From contig BCHU01000001.1 of assembly GCA_001599715.1 (NCBI GenBank), forward strand, positions 2,155,634 to 2,219,633: a DNA stretch of 64,000 bases, written 5' to 3'. How positions within the stretch are numbered: the first letter of the stretch is position 1; each line of letters starts with the position of its first letter. The notes beneath the pieces are model-generated. The model worked only from the letters and a program-made list of their open reading frames with translations. It ran no database searches and had not been told where the DNA came from. This DNA is from Phaeotremella fagi. Its lineage: Eukaryota; Basidiomycota; Tremellomycetes; Tremellales; Phaeotremellaceae. This document shows, in pieces, positions 13,101 to 24,891 of the stretch. The translations under genes were made by a program, and so were the position numbers.

Positions 13101-15098
13101 TTGAGGGATGTTGAAGAGGAAGGTGAGAGTGGGAAAGAGAATAAGGATTTCGTCGTTCCTGGTAGGTGGTTTCCTTTGGTGTTTGAGGATCACGATTTGA
13201 ATGACTGACCTTGGTTGGGTAGGGCCTAAACAGATTACGGTTCCTAAGAATACGTTCGATTCGCTTAAGAGACGTACGATTGATACTGAAATTCCTTCTC
13301 CAACTGGTAAGTCTTCTTTACTATTCTCAAAATGTGATCTGACCAGTGGATTAGTGCATCTTGATATGGGTATCAAGGTTGGAGAAAGTAATCTCTCACC
13401 GACAGCCACGGTCTCAGTTCCACCACAAGAAACTAAAAGTCCACTCAGCGATCTTCGTGAAAAGATCATCAATGTCGATAGTAAGTTGATAACTTCCATC
13501 ATTCGAAGTATGGTATTGATGAAGTACAGATGAAAACGTTACTCGTTTCCGTAAATTCTCTGGAGATCTTCTTCCACCTGCTCGATCAAGTAGTCAGCTC
13601 GAAACTGTTCAAGGTGAGTTTTTCAGCTGTGTTACTGTATTCGATCGAATCGCTAATCACTCTTTACAGCTTCAACATCAAATGAAACTTTGAGTAGAAT
13701 CAAGTCAGCTGAGAATATCGCTATGGATAATCGATTGTATAAGATATCTAATTGTAAGTTGGCCCTACTCCCTCGTAAGTTGAAACTCATCAACTTACTT
13801 TCAAATGTAGGGGTTAAAAGCGTTGAACGTGAGTTGATCTTTTCTCCAACTTGAAACATACAGTACTGATAATCACTATAGGTATCGTCGAAGAAGCCCG
13901 TATAGCTCTTGCTGAAGGTCGTGAACCCCCTCTACCACCGTTATCATTCCCCTCAGACCTAACCCAAGACGAAGAACCCTCCGACAAACAAGAAAAACAA
14001 TTCGGTTTAACCCCGAACCACAAATCCTCTATTCCAGCTCATCTACGTACCTCCTCCACTCAAGTTGAACCAGCGACTCCACCTAAATGGATGAGTTACG
14101 CCGAAGCTGTTGAGAGAGTTGAGAGAGCTAATGAGGAATTTAATCATTCTAATGGTAATGGTGCGGAGAGGGTTAGTGCGAAGAGAATCTTTAAGGAGAA
14201 GAAGGAACGTCCTTCTGGTAGGTGTCTTTTAGTTTTCTTGTGTTTTCTTGGAAACTGATTTTGAATTTTGGATTTAGTCGCTCATGTACTTAAACTCTTT
14301 GGAGCTGGGGAGAAGGAAAAAGATAAATCTCAAAGTAGAACTAATACTCGTCAGTCTAGTTTTTCGATTATTTCCAAATTCAATATTGACACCAGTGTAA
14401 TAGCTGAACCATCTCATAACGTTCTTTTCAAAACTCAACCAACGACTTCGACCTTACGAGGAATGCCATCGACACCAGCGTTAAGGAATCAACCCAACCT
14501 TTCAAAAATTCAAGTAGCCACTCGAAAATCTGAATCTAATTTACGTGGATTCATGACGATGCCGACTATACCATCACCAGTTGCACTTGATCATTTCCAC
14601 TCTAATCCGCTTGGATTAAATTCAGGTTCAGGTTCAGGTGCACAGAGTACCAGAGGATACTATACTCTATATCCTGATCCATGTTTAGATGAAGGTGAAC
14701 AATCCAACACACAGAGTAAAGAGGTTTACGAGAGGTTATTGGAGAACACTGGGGTTGAACGTGATGGACAAGGATGGAGTCGATTGGATAAACTCCCTCC
14801 TCCGGGGATTGGTAGAATCGGTAAAACAACTTCAACAATGTCGTTACGTGATCGAGCGAAAGCTTGGATCACAGATGGGAACAGCGGTAACAATAATAAC
14901 AACAGTTCGATGCGATCAGCCAAGAATTTCGGTGATTTACATGAAAAACGTTCTTCTAGTCGATTAGGGATTTCTGCTAAATCACTTGGTGGGGGTGGGG
15001 GACGACCACCGACTCCTGCTTTGACTTTGGGATCGACTAATACAGTTGGCAAACCGGATTCGAGAGTTAAAGGTTTCTTCAAAGGGTTCAAATGGTGA
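10153..15098 (+). CDS. Ser/Thr protein kinase with long disordered C-terminal tail
   Basis: About sixteen exons join in frame from ATG 10153 to TGA 15096-15098; the first exon ends at 11076. A Ser/Pro-rich N-terminus precedes the kinase domain. The domain shows a glycine loop (EEIGYGNWGSVWLCK), a VAIK-type lysine (LAMKVVER), an alpha-C glutamate (LWGEMKIIRSL), the catalytic loop HNDIKPANILL, DFGFA, a TPE in place of APE, and SDVWSFGITMFEIL. The catalytic Asp and Asn are present, but HRD is HND, so this is probably a non-RD kinase without standard activation-loop control. The tail of roughly 800 residues is rich in Ser, Thr, Lys and Pro and ends in GFFKGFKW. Every tail intron preserves frame, which argues against a separate gene there. 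I cannot assign an orthologue or pathway. Confidence 0.82.
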
Positions 15099-15831
15099 GG
15101 ACGAGAGATGGATATTGATTGATTTCTTTTAAGAATATATTCTTGGATCTTGTTTGTTGATTACCCCTTTATCGATTTGAACGACTTTTATGACATACGG
15201 AGATGGATACGATTACTTATACCCTAGTTACTATCGAAAAAAAATCGAATTATGCTTGACGGATTGATTATTCTTATTTGTTTCCATTCTTTTTCTTGTA
15301 GATATTCGTTTTGCTATTGTTGTTTCCTTTCAATTATATCTATGCTTCGCTCATCTATGAAGTGGAATACGGGAGGAAGGTGACTTTGTCTTTGGTTGTC
15401 TGGAATTAGCATCCATCTACGCCACTATTGCTTGGCAACTAACCACCCTACCAATAAGATCTAGACCGTAAATGCGAAAGCGATGCACTAAAGAGAGTGA
15501 CACGGTATACATGGTTACTATCCACTTATTTCATATTGTTTATTTTATACTATACACCGTAACACATCCCCTCCCTTTCATTAGAGAACAAAAGGAGGGA
15601 TACTCGAATAGATCGTTTCAATCTCCATCCCAAATAACACTCATCTTAACAACTACGGTTAGGTTTAGGTTACGGTTACGGTGACAACCACGCCAAGTAT
15701 CTTCAACGTTTATTGCAACCATTCATTGGAAAACATAAAGCAAGAACCTTGAAGGATAGACCTATACACTACAGGCTAGTGTCAAAGATTTCAATTCCGA
15801 CTGCCGCAACAAAAAGCATAACCCAAAGAAA
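15099..15831. other. Intergenic between kinase and TVP38-like gene
   Basis: T-rich sequence after the kinase stop looks like a 3' UTR. Near 15655-15682 the promoter side carries a run of imperfect GGTTA/GGTTTA units (GTTAGGTTTAGGTTACGG). No gene is supported. Confidence 0.35.
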
Positions 15832-18023
15832 ATGGAAAGACCAAACATCTCACATCCCTATCCACCAAGTTATCGAACGGATTCACCCCAACTCTCCAAT
15901 TCCAACAATCTCTATCCCAACACCAACCCCAATGAAAATCCATTCCAATCCCCAAACCCTTCATACACCAACTTAACTCCAAGCAGAGAACGTTCAGATT
16001 CATTCACGTTCACTTCACTTGATCAATCTCAATCTCGTCTTCAACCCAACAGCAGTTCTTACAGTTACAGTGGTAAGGATTATCCGGAAGGTTGGAGTAA
16101 AGAGGATGAAGATGCTGAAAAGGAATTTTTGAAACAGGGGATGGTTAATTGGGATACTATGAAGAGTTGGAGGTTCTGGATTAGGAAGGCATGGATCGGT
16201 ATGTCCCATCTAAACTTTTGGGTTTATTTTATTGCGATTTAGTGTTATGACTGAGCTGTTTTGCGGTTTAGGTTATTACATCGCTATAGTCGTTATTGCC
16301 GTGTTGGTCTCTTTGATGGCTCTTTATCATGATCAGGTGGGTGGTGGTCGTCATGGCATTTAAATCTTTTGGAACTGACCTTGGACAATCGAAGATCGTG
16401 AACTGGTTAACACCCGCTGCTAATTGGATGAAAAAGTTGGTCCAATTCCCCGTTTGTCATCTAAATTTAATTAACAAGTAATCTAGTTTACCAGCTGGAT
16501 GGACTATACCTATTGGTATGTATCAACAGTACTCCCTACCACTAGAACCATGTATGATTAACCAATATACAGCAATTCTATTCGTCATTTCCTTCCCACC
16601 CCTATTCGGTCATGAGGTCAGTCATTCTTTTGTATCATTAGATACCCAAACTCAACTTGTCATCATAGATCGTCTCTATCATCTGTGGTGTAGTCTGGGG
16701 TTTATGGGTAGGATTCGGTATAGTGGCAGCGGGTGAGTCTAATTGAACATCGTAAATGAAATCTAGCTGACTGGTCAATTCGTGAAGGTACATTCCTTGG
16801 TGAAGTGGGTCATCGTCATTCAAAACTTATCTACACGAAACTCTAACAATCGTCTAGGTCGGAAATTTCTACGCCTTCAAATATTGTTGTCGAAGTCGAG
16901 CTGAGAAATACGAAAGAGACAACATGAATTACGCATGCATGGCTCATGTAGTTAGAGAGGGGGGTTTCTTCATCATTTTCGTTGCTAGACTGAGTGCTAT
17001 TCCTGGGTAAGTCTTGATGTGTATCCAACAATTTGGGAGTAGTAGCTAACCCTGTTTGCAGTCATTTCACGAGTACGTTTTTCTATTTGACTTTTGATGT
17101 TGAGAGATTTGTGTTAATACCGTCTTAGCGGCTGTTTTTTCTACTTGTGGAATGAACATCTTCATTTTCATGTTAGCTGCTGCTCTAACCCTCCCGAAAC
17201 AGGTTGGTGATCATTCTTTGGTCGCATTCTGCGTTATTGTACTGATCGTTCTTCAGTTAATCACTGTCTATCTCGGTGTCATTCTCGAGGAAAAGAGTAC
17301 GAGTTCAAAGAACAAGATTATCTCAGATACGGTTTTAGCAGTATCTTTTTGTGAGTTTAGAGTTCAGCTTCACAACTTCATCCTCATCTGACTTTACGTT
17401 CCTAGTGGTAACCGTACTGGCTGCTTGGTACATTTATAGACAGATGAACAAAGCGCGTGTGGTAGTATGGAGAAGACAACGAATGGCACTGGCAGCTAAA
17501 GGTATTGGTATGGGTATGAACCCGGTCAAGAAGCCTACCAGTGGATATACGAGGGATGAGTATAGAGAGACATACAAAGAAGGCAGACCAAATGATGAAG
17601 AAGAAGATGATAGATCACCAATCCTCCAAAGAGAACGAGGTAGTTATCAAAATCCTTACGAGATCAAGTAAGTAATCATTGTCCACCTTCCAACATGATC
17701 TAACCCATGAATTCAGTTATAACCAGTCAGACGATATGTCAATTTACCAAGTTCGAGATCGTCACTCTCAACAGGAACAGGATATAGGTTCACGTCCACA
17801 TAACAGTTATCAAGATCAGAATTACCTTCCTAATCCCAGTTTCCCACGACCTCAACCAGCGAATCAAGGTCAGGGAGTCTCAAGAATGAAAACTTCAGCA
17901 ACGACTTATTCGACTGGTGGTGGGAATAACTATGTCCCTGATCACACTGAATTCCCCGTACCTGCACCAGCACCTTTGGGTGGGTATTCGTCACCTAACA
18001 ACAACAACGGTTATGGCAGATGA
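15832..18023 (+). CDS. TVP38: TVP38/TMEM64-type (VTT domain) Golgi membrane protein
   Basis: Multi-exon gene encoding a cytosolic N-terminus rich in Asn, Pro and Ser followed by a VTT (SNARE-associated Golgi, DedA-like) domain. Visible landmarks are the first helix (YYIAIVVIAVLVSLMALY), AGWTIPIAILFVISFPPLFG, the conserved re-entrant region GTFLGEVGNFYAFKYCC, and FFIIFVARLSAIPGHF, which carries the FxxRxxxxPG signature. Two more hydrophobic helices follow before a charged, Pro/Gln-rich C-terminal tail. Yeast Tvp38 resides in Tlg2-containing Golgi/endosome compartments; VTT proteins are linked to lipid scrambling. Exons are short, and the last junction uses AA/GTAAGT and CAG/TTATAA. The stop follows NNNGYGR. 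Confidence 0.82.
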
Positions 18024-18480
18024 TCGGAGATAGAACAGGTTTCTGTAATGGATATTGGTTTGAGAATCGAGATTGTTGTAGAATTTACTGTACTGTAGTG
18101 GTATTAGACGGATGTGTATTTTTATACCCCGAGCTGAAATTGATGTGTGATATCTTAAAAATGAATGTGAAATGTAGGACACACTTAAACCTGCACAGAT
18201 CAATCCCCATTCTCATCTCCGCAATCTCAGTACATTACCCATTTGGAATTGTTAGTATGACTTCCGATTCACTATCACCTGCACTCTGCTCCGATGAAAT
18301 GTATGCTTCGTACGAGGCTATTGCTGAAATAGCTTTTGTCCAACATACAATGTGACTGAATACAGTACTTTGTGACACCCTCTCAGAATTAAGATATCAC
18401 TTTCTCATACGGTTCTTTGTACAAAAGTATTCTTCGCAATCCACAACCACTCCTTCTCCTTCTCTCCCATTCAAGCCCCA
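18024..18480. other. Intergenic between TVP38-like gene and family A
   Basis: Convergent 3' regions. Contains two TACTGTA/TACAGTA motifs (18085-18097 and 18361-18370) like those near other family A and B genes. No coding region seen. Confidence 0.35.
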
Positions 18481-19270
18481 CTAATCATCACCTTCGTCGT
18501 CGTCGGCTTCTGTCGCTGAGTACTCGGTAAAGTCTGTCCAGGTGTCGTCGTTCAACTTTTCACCAAAAGTCAGTAGATGTATTGTATAGCAAGCATTCAG
18601 AAAAGAAAGGTACGCCTCACTTCTTGGTGCATTGTGTTGAGTAGCTCCTCTCGGGTTCTGCGGAGTTCCGCTGCTGTTTCTCGACGAAGGCCTTACTCTT
18701 GCTCAATCCGATCAAGGTGATGTTGAGCATTACTTTCACTTAGGTGTAGTCCTTGACTGAGGAGTGCAGCAGCCGGGTACACAAACGCCATCATTCTGTA
18801 CCTAAAACGACCGTTCAGTATCAACCGTGAGTCAGATATCGCGACATTTGGTAACGTCACAATTACAGTACTCACATTTCTTCTTGTTTCAGCTTGTGTT
18901 TCCTATCGAGCGATTCTTTCGCATGTTGAAGAAAGATCATACCATAACTTCTCGGATTGAACGTTGTTTGTCTGGCATCATTGGGAGTATCAGCTATGAC
19001 TTGTTGGAGGTTTGAAATATCAGATATAAGTTGTTTCCGTATATTTCTGATGGTAGTATCTCCAATGGAATCGTCTTCTTTTGCATTCTTGAATCGGTCT
19101 TTCGTTGTGACCATAGTTTGTATGGGTTCATGAAGGGATGTGAAATGAATGGCGGATGGCAGGTTTAGGAGACTTTTCCAAAGACTTAACGTTGTATGTA
19201 TGGCATTGACTGCAATGAGATCGCGAAGATCCCTTTCGGAGATCCAAGGTTGAGTACTGGAAGAAGACAT
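18481..19270 (-). pseudogene. Family A copy 3, with in-frame stop codon
   Basis: Minus-strand member of a three-gene tandem family that I do not recognise. Exons 19270-18876, 18801-18621 and 18555-18481 sum to 651 nt, the same total as copy 2, with the same intron phases (2 then 0). The N-terminal part (RDLIAVNAIHTTLSLWKSLL) matches copies 1 and 2. The C-terminus shares the motif DTWTD-x-T followed by an acidic end (EADDDEGDD). Codon 168 is TAA at 18693-18695, inside an exon whose frame continues for about 50 conserved-looking codons. So the gene is either recently disrupted, makes a truncated 167-aa protein, is read through, or holds a sequencing error. No functional prediction beyond a helical, probably coiled-coil protein. 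Confidence 0.6.
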
Positions 19271-19984
19271 ACTAGGCTGGAAGAGCGTGGGGAAGTAGGA
19301 AGAGTTGTGTGTTGTGTAATAGAAAGAACGAGAAAAGACAAACTTGGGGGATGATAAGGGAAAAGAAACTATTTCAAAGACTCTCTCTACAAGAACGCAT
19401 CTTATCGTAGAGCAGTTCGATCTCAGTTTTATCGTCACAAAGGATGAAGCCTTCTACTGCATTATTTCGGGCATATCACTTGTAAATTGCTGTGTCACAT
19501 ATCAAAGGATCGCATTTTGAGGTGGAGACATATCCTAATCACTTAGTCACTAGGACATGGTCACTGCCACGCAAGCAGCTAAAGCCTCTGGGTATCAGAC
19601 CCAGGTAATTACAGTATATTGTGAAAGAGAGGAATCAACAGTCATGATTTGGCCTCCTTCCATAAGTCAGATTGAGATACTGCTTTTCGTACCATCCAGC
19701 AATGGTTTGATACTGAAGGTTTTACCGGGTTTTGTAACTGCCACGTTAGAGAATTTTAGTTAAAGTGGCGGAAAGAGTACCGTTTGTTTGTGTGTACAGT
19801 ATGGTAGGGTGCAGACAAAAGGTTGTTGCTTGTACTTTAAGTAGTGGAGAGTTTTGGTGGGAATGGCGATGCAATACTTCAGAAATTTGCATACATTATC
19901 TACAGAACTTTCTCCTATCCACTTTGCCATTCTATTTGCCACCGTGATTCTACTCAAAGCCACAAAGCCCTCCCCATTCTATGA
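19271..19984. other. Intergenic spacer within family A cluster
   Basis: Promoter of copy 3 and 3' flank of copy 2. ACAGTA motifs occur near 19611 and 19795. Short ORFs on both strands have no family A similarity and look accidental. Confidence 0.35.
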
Positions 19985-20775
19985 TTACTCCTCATCGTCT
20001 TCGCCTTCACTATCAACACTTGTCGAGAATATGGTGGGGTCGGTCCATGTATCTGAACGTTGGAGGAGCTAGCATTTTGTTATCAGTCTGATTTTTTTCC
20101 GTGAAATGGTAAAAGTCAATGAAACTTACAGAAGTATTTATTGCCTCTGTTGTGAAAAGTCGTTCTTGAAGTTGCGCCATCTGTGCTGCAGAAGCTTGAG
20201 TACGTTCTCTGAATTGTCGGAGAACAGTGGAAATGGAACTCCGCTCTTGAATTCTCCTCTTTATGGCATAACGAGAGAGTACCGTTGAAAGTCGAGCCAG
20301 ATCGACTGTGAGGGTGAGTCTGGGAGACGAACGTCAGTATACTGTACTGCATAAAAAAAGAAAAATTGCTCCTAAGACAAAGCATAAATTTCACTTACAG
20401 CTCGTCTGCAGTGATTTCATACTTTGGATGGAGTAGAATCTTGACACGTTGCAGACCCCGCATCGAAAGGTTAGTAGGACTAAACAACGGTAAATTAGCC
20501 ATGGATGGATCGTTAGCTATGGTGGATTTCAAGGAATCCATCATGGAGACGATTTGAACACGCTTTTCCGGTATTGTATCAGTTGAAGCGATCCATTCTT
20601 CTTGAGCAGTTGCCAAGGCGAGTTTATGACTGCGGAGGGGAAGTAAAGTGGAACTCAACTGTTCTGGTGTCGAACTCAAAGTCCACGTGTTTACTGCAGT
20701 TGTGATTAAATTGCAAGCAATTACATCACGAAAGCTAAACTTTGAAGGGTGAAGATCGAGTTTGGAATACGACAT
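19985..20775 (-). CDS. Family A copy 2, uncharacterised helical protein (216 aa)
   Basis: Three exons (20775-20399, 20319-20130, 20068-19985) give 216 residues. It starts MSYSKLDLHPSKFSFRDVIA; the DL-x-PS-x(4)-RD-x-IA pattern is shared with copy 1. The middle and C-terminal half is rich in Leu, Arg, Gln and Glu in heptad-like spacing (TQASAAQMAQLQERL), suggesting a coiled coil. The end carries SDTWTDPTIFS and an acidic tail (SEGEDDEE), matching copy 3. No signal peptide or membrane segment. Function unknown; the tandem arrangement points to recent local duplication. Confidence 0.65.
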
Positions 20776-21321
20776 TGTTCTTTCTTGATCTGAAAAGATG
20801 ATGGTAGTTGACAGAAAGATTTCAACATAGCAATAGCATAAATCCGCAGAGACTAGTTTGGAAGGCTATCTGAGTTCCGCCTGTGAAAATACCGATTAAG
20901 GAGGTGCATAGATGTCGGTCAAATACAGTACAGTACTTGTCGGATAAAGGATCAAAGTGACGACCAACGTTTTTCGGTTAATAGAAATCGAAGTCATCGG
21001 AGTTTCTGTGTGTTCCAATTCGTGTTTCTTAGACACCTGGATCAGTGATAAGATATGGTTACGAGAGATAGCTCAGAAGAATAAAACTGACTTTGTTACT
21101 CCTATGACTGCAATTGGCATTTGTGTACAGACTCATGAATAAATGCATCACAAAGTAAATGTATCACACCTCAGCCTCATCATCTCCAACCACTTTTCTT
21201 ATCATCCATCCGTTGAATCAGTGTCTTCGGTATACATACCAACTTGGTCTCTTGGAAAGCTACGGTATATCATCTCATTTTAGTGGTCATTTTCTTGAAC
21301 GTCAAACTTGAAACACTCACA
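20776..21321. other. Intergenic spacer within family A cluster
   Basis: Contains a double ACAGTA motif (ATACAGTACAGTACTTG near 20926-20940) upstream of copy 2. A small plus-strand ORF at 20957-21142 shows no recognisable protein. Nothing else supported. Confidence 0.35.
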
Positions 21322-21957
21322 TTATTCTTGATCGTCTTCCGACTCTGAAATTTCTTCTCCCAATACCCCTTCATGTCTCTGGGCGACTTCTAATATTTTC
21401 GTCACCTTTGAATCGATTCTTTCAAGTTCGGCCGACAGTCGTAGGTCTCGTCTCTTGTTCTCCGCCAATTCGGCACTCATACGAGTTGCCAATCTGCTGA
21501 GAAGTTTAGCGTAGCTATAACTGGCGATCATCTGTTAGTGTATATCGTGGCACTATCAAAGTCTGTCAATCACTAACATGTAGTCTTCAGTCAAGACGTA
21601 TTCTGGATTAAGCAGGTTCTTAGCTTCTTGGAATTGCTTCATCTCTCCGCTAGTGGGAAGGAAGGATTGCATAATTCGAAGTGAGGCGTCGTTGACGATC
21701 GCTGATTGTACAGCATCAATGGATGAAACTGTCTGTTTACGCTTGTCGATGATTGAAACGCTATCTTGAACAGTCTCCAGTTCTTGTCGAGCAGAATTCA
21801 AACTATCGAGGTGAGATTGTATACGGTCGAAAGCGGTTGTGGCGTCTTCTACATTTTGGGCTGTCCAGAGGTTGAGCACTATGTTGATACAATCGATTGC
21901 AAGCGAATCTCGATAACAGAGGTTGGAGGGATCAAGGTCGTTCCGAGAAGTTGACAT
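21322..21957 (-). CDS. Family A copy 1, uncharacterised helical protein (192 aa)
   Basis: Two exons (21957-21578 and 21520-21322) give 192 residues. The N-terminus reads MSTSRNDLDPSNLCYRDSLA, matching copy 2, and continues into a predicted helical region around DCINIVLNLWTAQ. The first intron is phase 2 and in the same place as in copies 2 and 3. Exon 2 (YSYAKLLSRLATRMSAELAE) is heptad-like and ends in an acidic tail (SESEDDQE). It lacks the DTWTD exon of its neighbours, so its C-terminus differs. The ATG at 21957 was chosen because alignment with copies 2 and 3 begins there; the frame is open further upstream. Function unknown. Confidence 0.65.
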
Positions 21958-22266
21958 GTTCTTGGTTACTGGTTGTAAAGAAATAGAAGATTGACCAAAT
22001 AACGTCAACTATATGCGGAAAAGAGAAATCATATCCAGAGTGAAATCGGAAGACGATGAAATTAAAGGAGGAAAGCAATTCGCGGTGCAGTCTATGATAC
22101 CCCGGTGCATCTGTGAAGGAAGCCGAATGACCTTCATGCACAAAGGATTCCTGATAAATTGAAGACTGGGTATAGACATAACATTAACGTGAGTGACCGT
22201 ATCTACGTTGAGACTTTTGGTGATATTATTTACAAGACAATAGCGTGATTAATCTCTGAACCACTA
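21958..22266. other. Spacer upstream of family A copy 1
   Basis: About 300 bp between the start of copy 1 and the stop of the TSR4-like gene. No gene or strong motif seen. Confidence 0.35.
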
Positions 22267-23796
22267 TTAGGCAGTTGACTCCCATTCCACACCGACCCAT
22301 TCTTCTCCCAGTCCAACACAATCACCTTTACAAGCGAAAACCATGACTGTGCCCCATTCCATCTCCCCGTCGTTATCCTTGACATCAAGGTCTTTCACAC
22401 CAACATCCCCAGAAAGACTAGCTGCCAATTTAGCCAATTCCTTCTTCCTCTCCTCCTCCGTAACCTGTTTACCTTTCTTGACAACTTGACCTGTTGTCGA
22501 GATAGTTTCAGGTTTCAACAAAGAAATAAGAGTGGGAACTAGTTGAAGTTCAAACACTCTTTCTGATTTACATCGTGGACATGGAGGGATTGATGAAGTC
22601 GTGTAGAATTCGTTTAATGGATCTTCGTCGTCAACATCACCGTCTTCTTTGGCGTTTGCGGCTGTGATTGAAGTTGAATAAGTAGGGAATAGACGTTTGA
22701 ACAATGGTGAAGATGATGAATATGGTAATGGAACAGCATCAAAGTCATATCTAAAATATCAAGTCAGAGGCCAATCAAGACAATAAAGCTTACCTCAAGA
22801 CCTGCTTGGACCCTCCCTCAGCATTCTCTAATCTTCTCACAAAGCGCTCGAATATCTCATCGACTCCCTTAGGTAAGATCTTTTCCCATTTCTCATCTTT
22901 GAATTCAGCGTTGTCCACCGTCTCATCTTCATCTTCGTCGTCCGATTCCGAATCGACCTCAGCTGGAGGTACGTATTCGTCGATAGTGGAGAGGTATTGC
23001 GCAGGTTGGAAGGCTGGTAATGGTGGTTGAAGAGTTGTAGGTTTGGAAGGGGTAGTCAATGAAAGAGAAGATATGTCAGGTACCACGGTCGATTCTGATT
23101 TTGGAGGTGTTGAGAATGGATTGGACGATACAGAGGGCGCTGCAAATGGATTGGAAGACGTTGCGGCACCTCCAAATAGCGGTTCACTTCCACCGAAAAG
23201 TGCTGATTCTCCAAGTCCATTGGACGATCCAATCTAGAAGAGATCAGCTTATCGGTACTAAACAGTTTTTACTTCAAGCTTACAGTGAATGGGTTGATTT
23301 TCGCCCGTTCTCTCTCCTCCGCAGCGATTTTCTCAGCCAATGCACGCTTCTCCTCAACGTCCTTTACATATTCTTCATTTCTCACGGAAGCTCGAAATGC
23401 ACGGACACTGCAAAAGATAACAAATGAATCATAAGCTGCATAATCTATAGATCTGTATGGAAAGAGCCAAAAGACGCACCTCCCTTCCCTTCTCTGACAA
23501 CCGGTACGCCAACATCCCCAAACGTATAGTGTTCTGTCGTTCTCTCCCCCTTCTAGTGGACAATAGACTTGTGCAAGAAGTGGGACAGGATTGTGACAGA
23601 CTCCACAGTTCACTTCGGATGGTATCGTTTCTGAAATCGACGGAAAGGTGGGGTAACCACCGATCAAGGATATACAGTGGGAAGTCAGATCTGGATGATT
23701 CGTAGGAATGGAACCATCTGGAAGAGCTAGAAGGGTAGAATTCGGATCATATGAAGATAAAGAGGAGGATGATCCCGCTGGTGAGGAAGGAGACAT
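22267..23796 (-). CDS. TSR4: TSR4/PDCD2-family ribosome biogenesis factor
   Basis: Multi-exon minus-strand gene. The N-terminal region begins with a Ser-rich lead-in, then GGYPTFPSISETIPSE and a zinc-binding cluster CGVCHNPVPLLAQVYCP...RTLYVWGC, typical of PDCD2_N. A variable linker rich in Ser, Asn and Pro with an acidic patch (SESDDEDEDETVDN) follows. The PDCD2_C half has YDFDAVPLPYS, CPRCKSERVFELQLVPTLI and a terminal MVFACKGDCVG, the second zinc site. TSR4/PDCD2 proteins act as dedicated chaperones for ribosomal protein uS5 (Rps2) and are needed for 40S maturation. The start MSPSSPAGSS at 23796 has no competing upstream ATG. It is divergent from the phosphatase gene. Confidence 0.87.
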
Positions 23797-24891
23797 GATA
23801 AAAAATAGCTATCAACAGGTCAGCACGCGATCAAAGTTTTGCGAGGGTATTTCAACGAGAGGGAAAGATCAAAAGAAAATATCAGTAAAATAAAGTCGCC
23901 AAACTAGTTTATAACATCGACATTCACTTCTATAAATCAAACTTAGACACTTCCTAAACATAATTCCTTGTCCACACGAGGATACCTTCTTGGACCACCC
24001 AAAACGGGGGTACAAAAAGGTATCGGAACAAGGTGAAAAGGAAGAATGAAAGGATGATCAATGAAGAGTCAGTCTCGTCATCGGTTACATCATATAAATG
24101 TGGGATTGTTGGATGGGATAGGGTAGGATACAAGATGCTGAACATTGAGAACTTACGATTGAAAGTGATGGTCGAAAAGAAAGAGGAAAGAGGAGATGAA
24201 TGTAAGCTTAGCTTAAGTTAGAAATTTCTGTGAGTCACGTGTGGAAAATGACACGTCATTTACTAAGATGTCCGTCTGTTATCACTACTACTAGATACTA
24301 CTTCTGGTCTCAACTACTCCCACTTGCCTTTCTAGATCTATCTTGACTTGCTACTTCACTTGACTAGCTTGACCCCTAACAGCTTTAGGGTGTTAGAAAC
24401 AAAAACAAAAGGAAATGAAATGAAATTGATCAAGGCTTTTTATCGGACGTATTCATGGTACCTGGTAGTGGGCAACATAGAACCGAAGAAACCAATCCAC
24501 TCACGCACGTTTCCCAACTGCAACTTTCCAAATCCAAGTAATCCAATCACATTCTTCTCAATCGTCACTAACTCATTGAAACCCTGGTTTTTCAATAAAT
24601 CTGAGACCCTTCTAACGTAACAATGTCAGAAATTGGATCTAGCCAAGACGCTTTCTATAATGAAAAGGGGGTACTGAGTGAAAAGTGATGGCTTGAATTT
24701 GATTTCGATTCCTGATCGGGTTTTGGGTTTCTGATATTTATAAGACGTACTAACCTTCTAGAGTCCGTTAGATTCTTCTTTCCTGTTCTCTAGTTATTGA
24801 TCTCCATACTTAATACTAATCTCGAGAGCGGTATTGTCTTTCATACAATCTACTCATTGTTAACACAGAGAAGGAATTGAACTCATTCAAA
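23797..24891 (+). promoter_or_regulatory. Divergent promoter region, TSR4 / purple acid phosphatase
   Basis: About 1.1 kb separate the two divergent starts. A palindromic CACGTG lies at 24236-24241, followed by ACACGTCAT near 24250. CACGTG is the core of Pho4-type bHLH sites in phosphate-responsive fungal promoters, which fits a secreted phosphatase downstream; the link is inference. The plus-strand ORF at 24348-24620 looks accidental. Confidence 0.4.

Noticed and set aside
18676..18700. GAGCAAGA/GTAAGG as a splice donor removing the family A stop
   Set aside because: Next usable acceptors break the frame or give an intron of 17 nt, and the exon length matches copy 2 without it.
24348..24620. 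90-codon plus-strand ORF in the phosphatase promoter
   Set aside because: Low-complexity, lies in a promoter and has no recognisable features.
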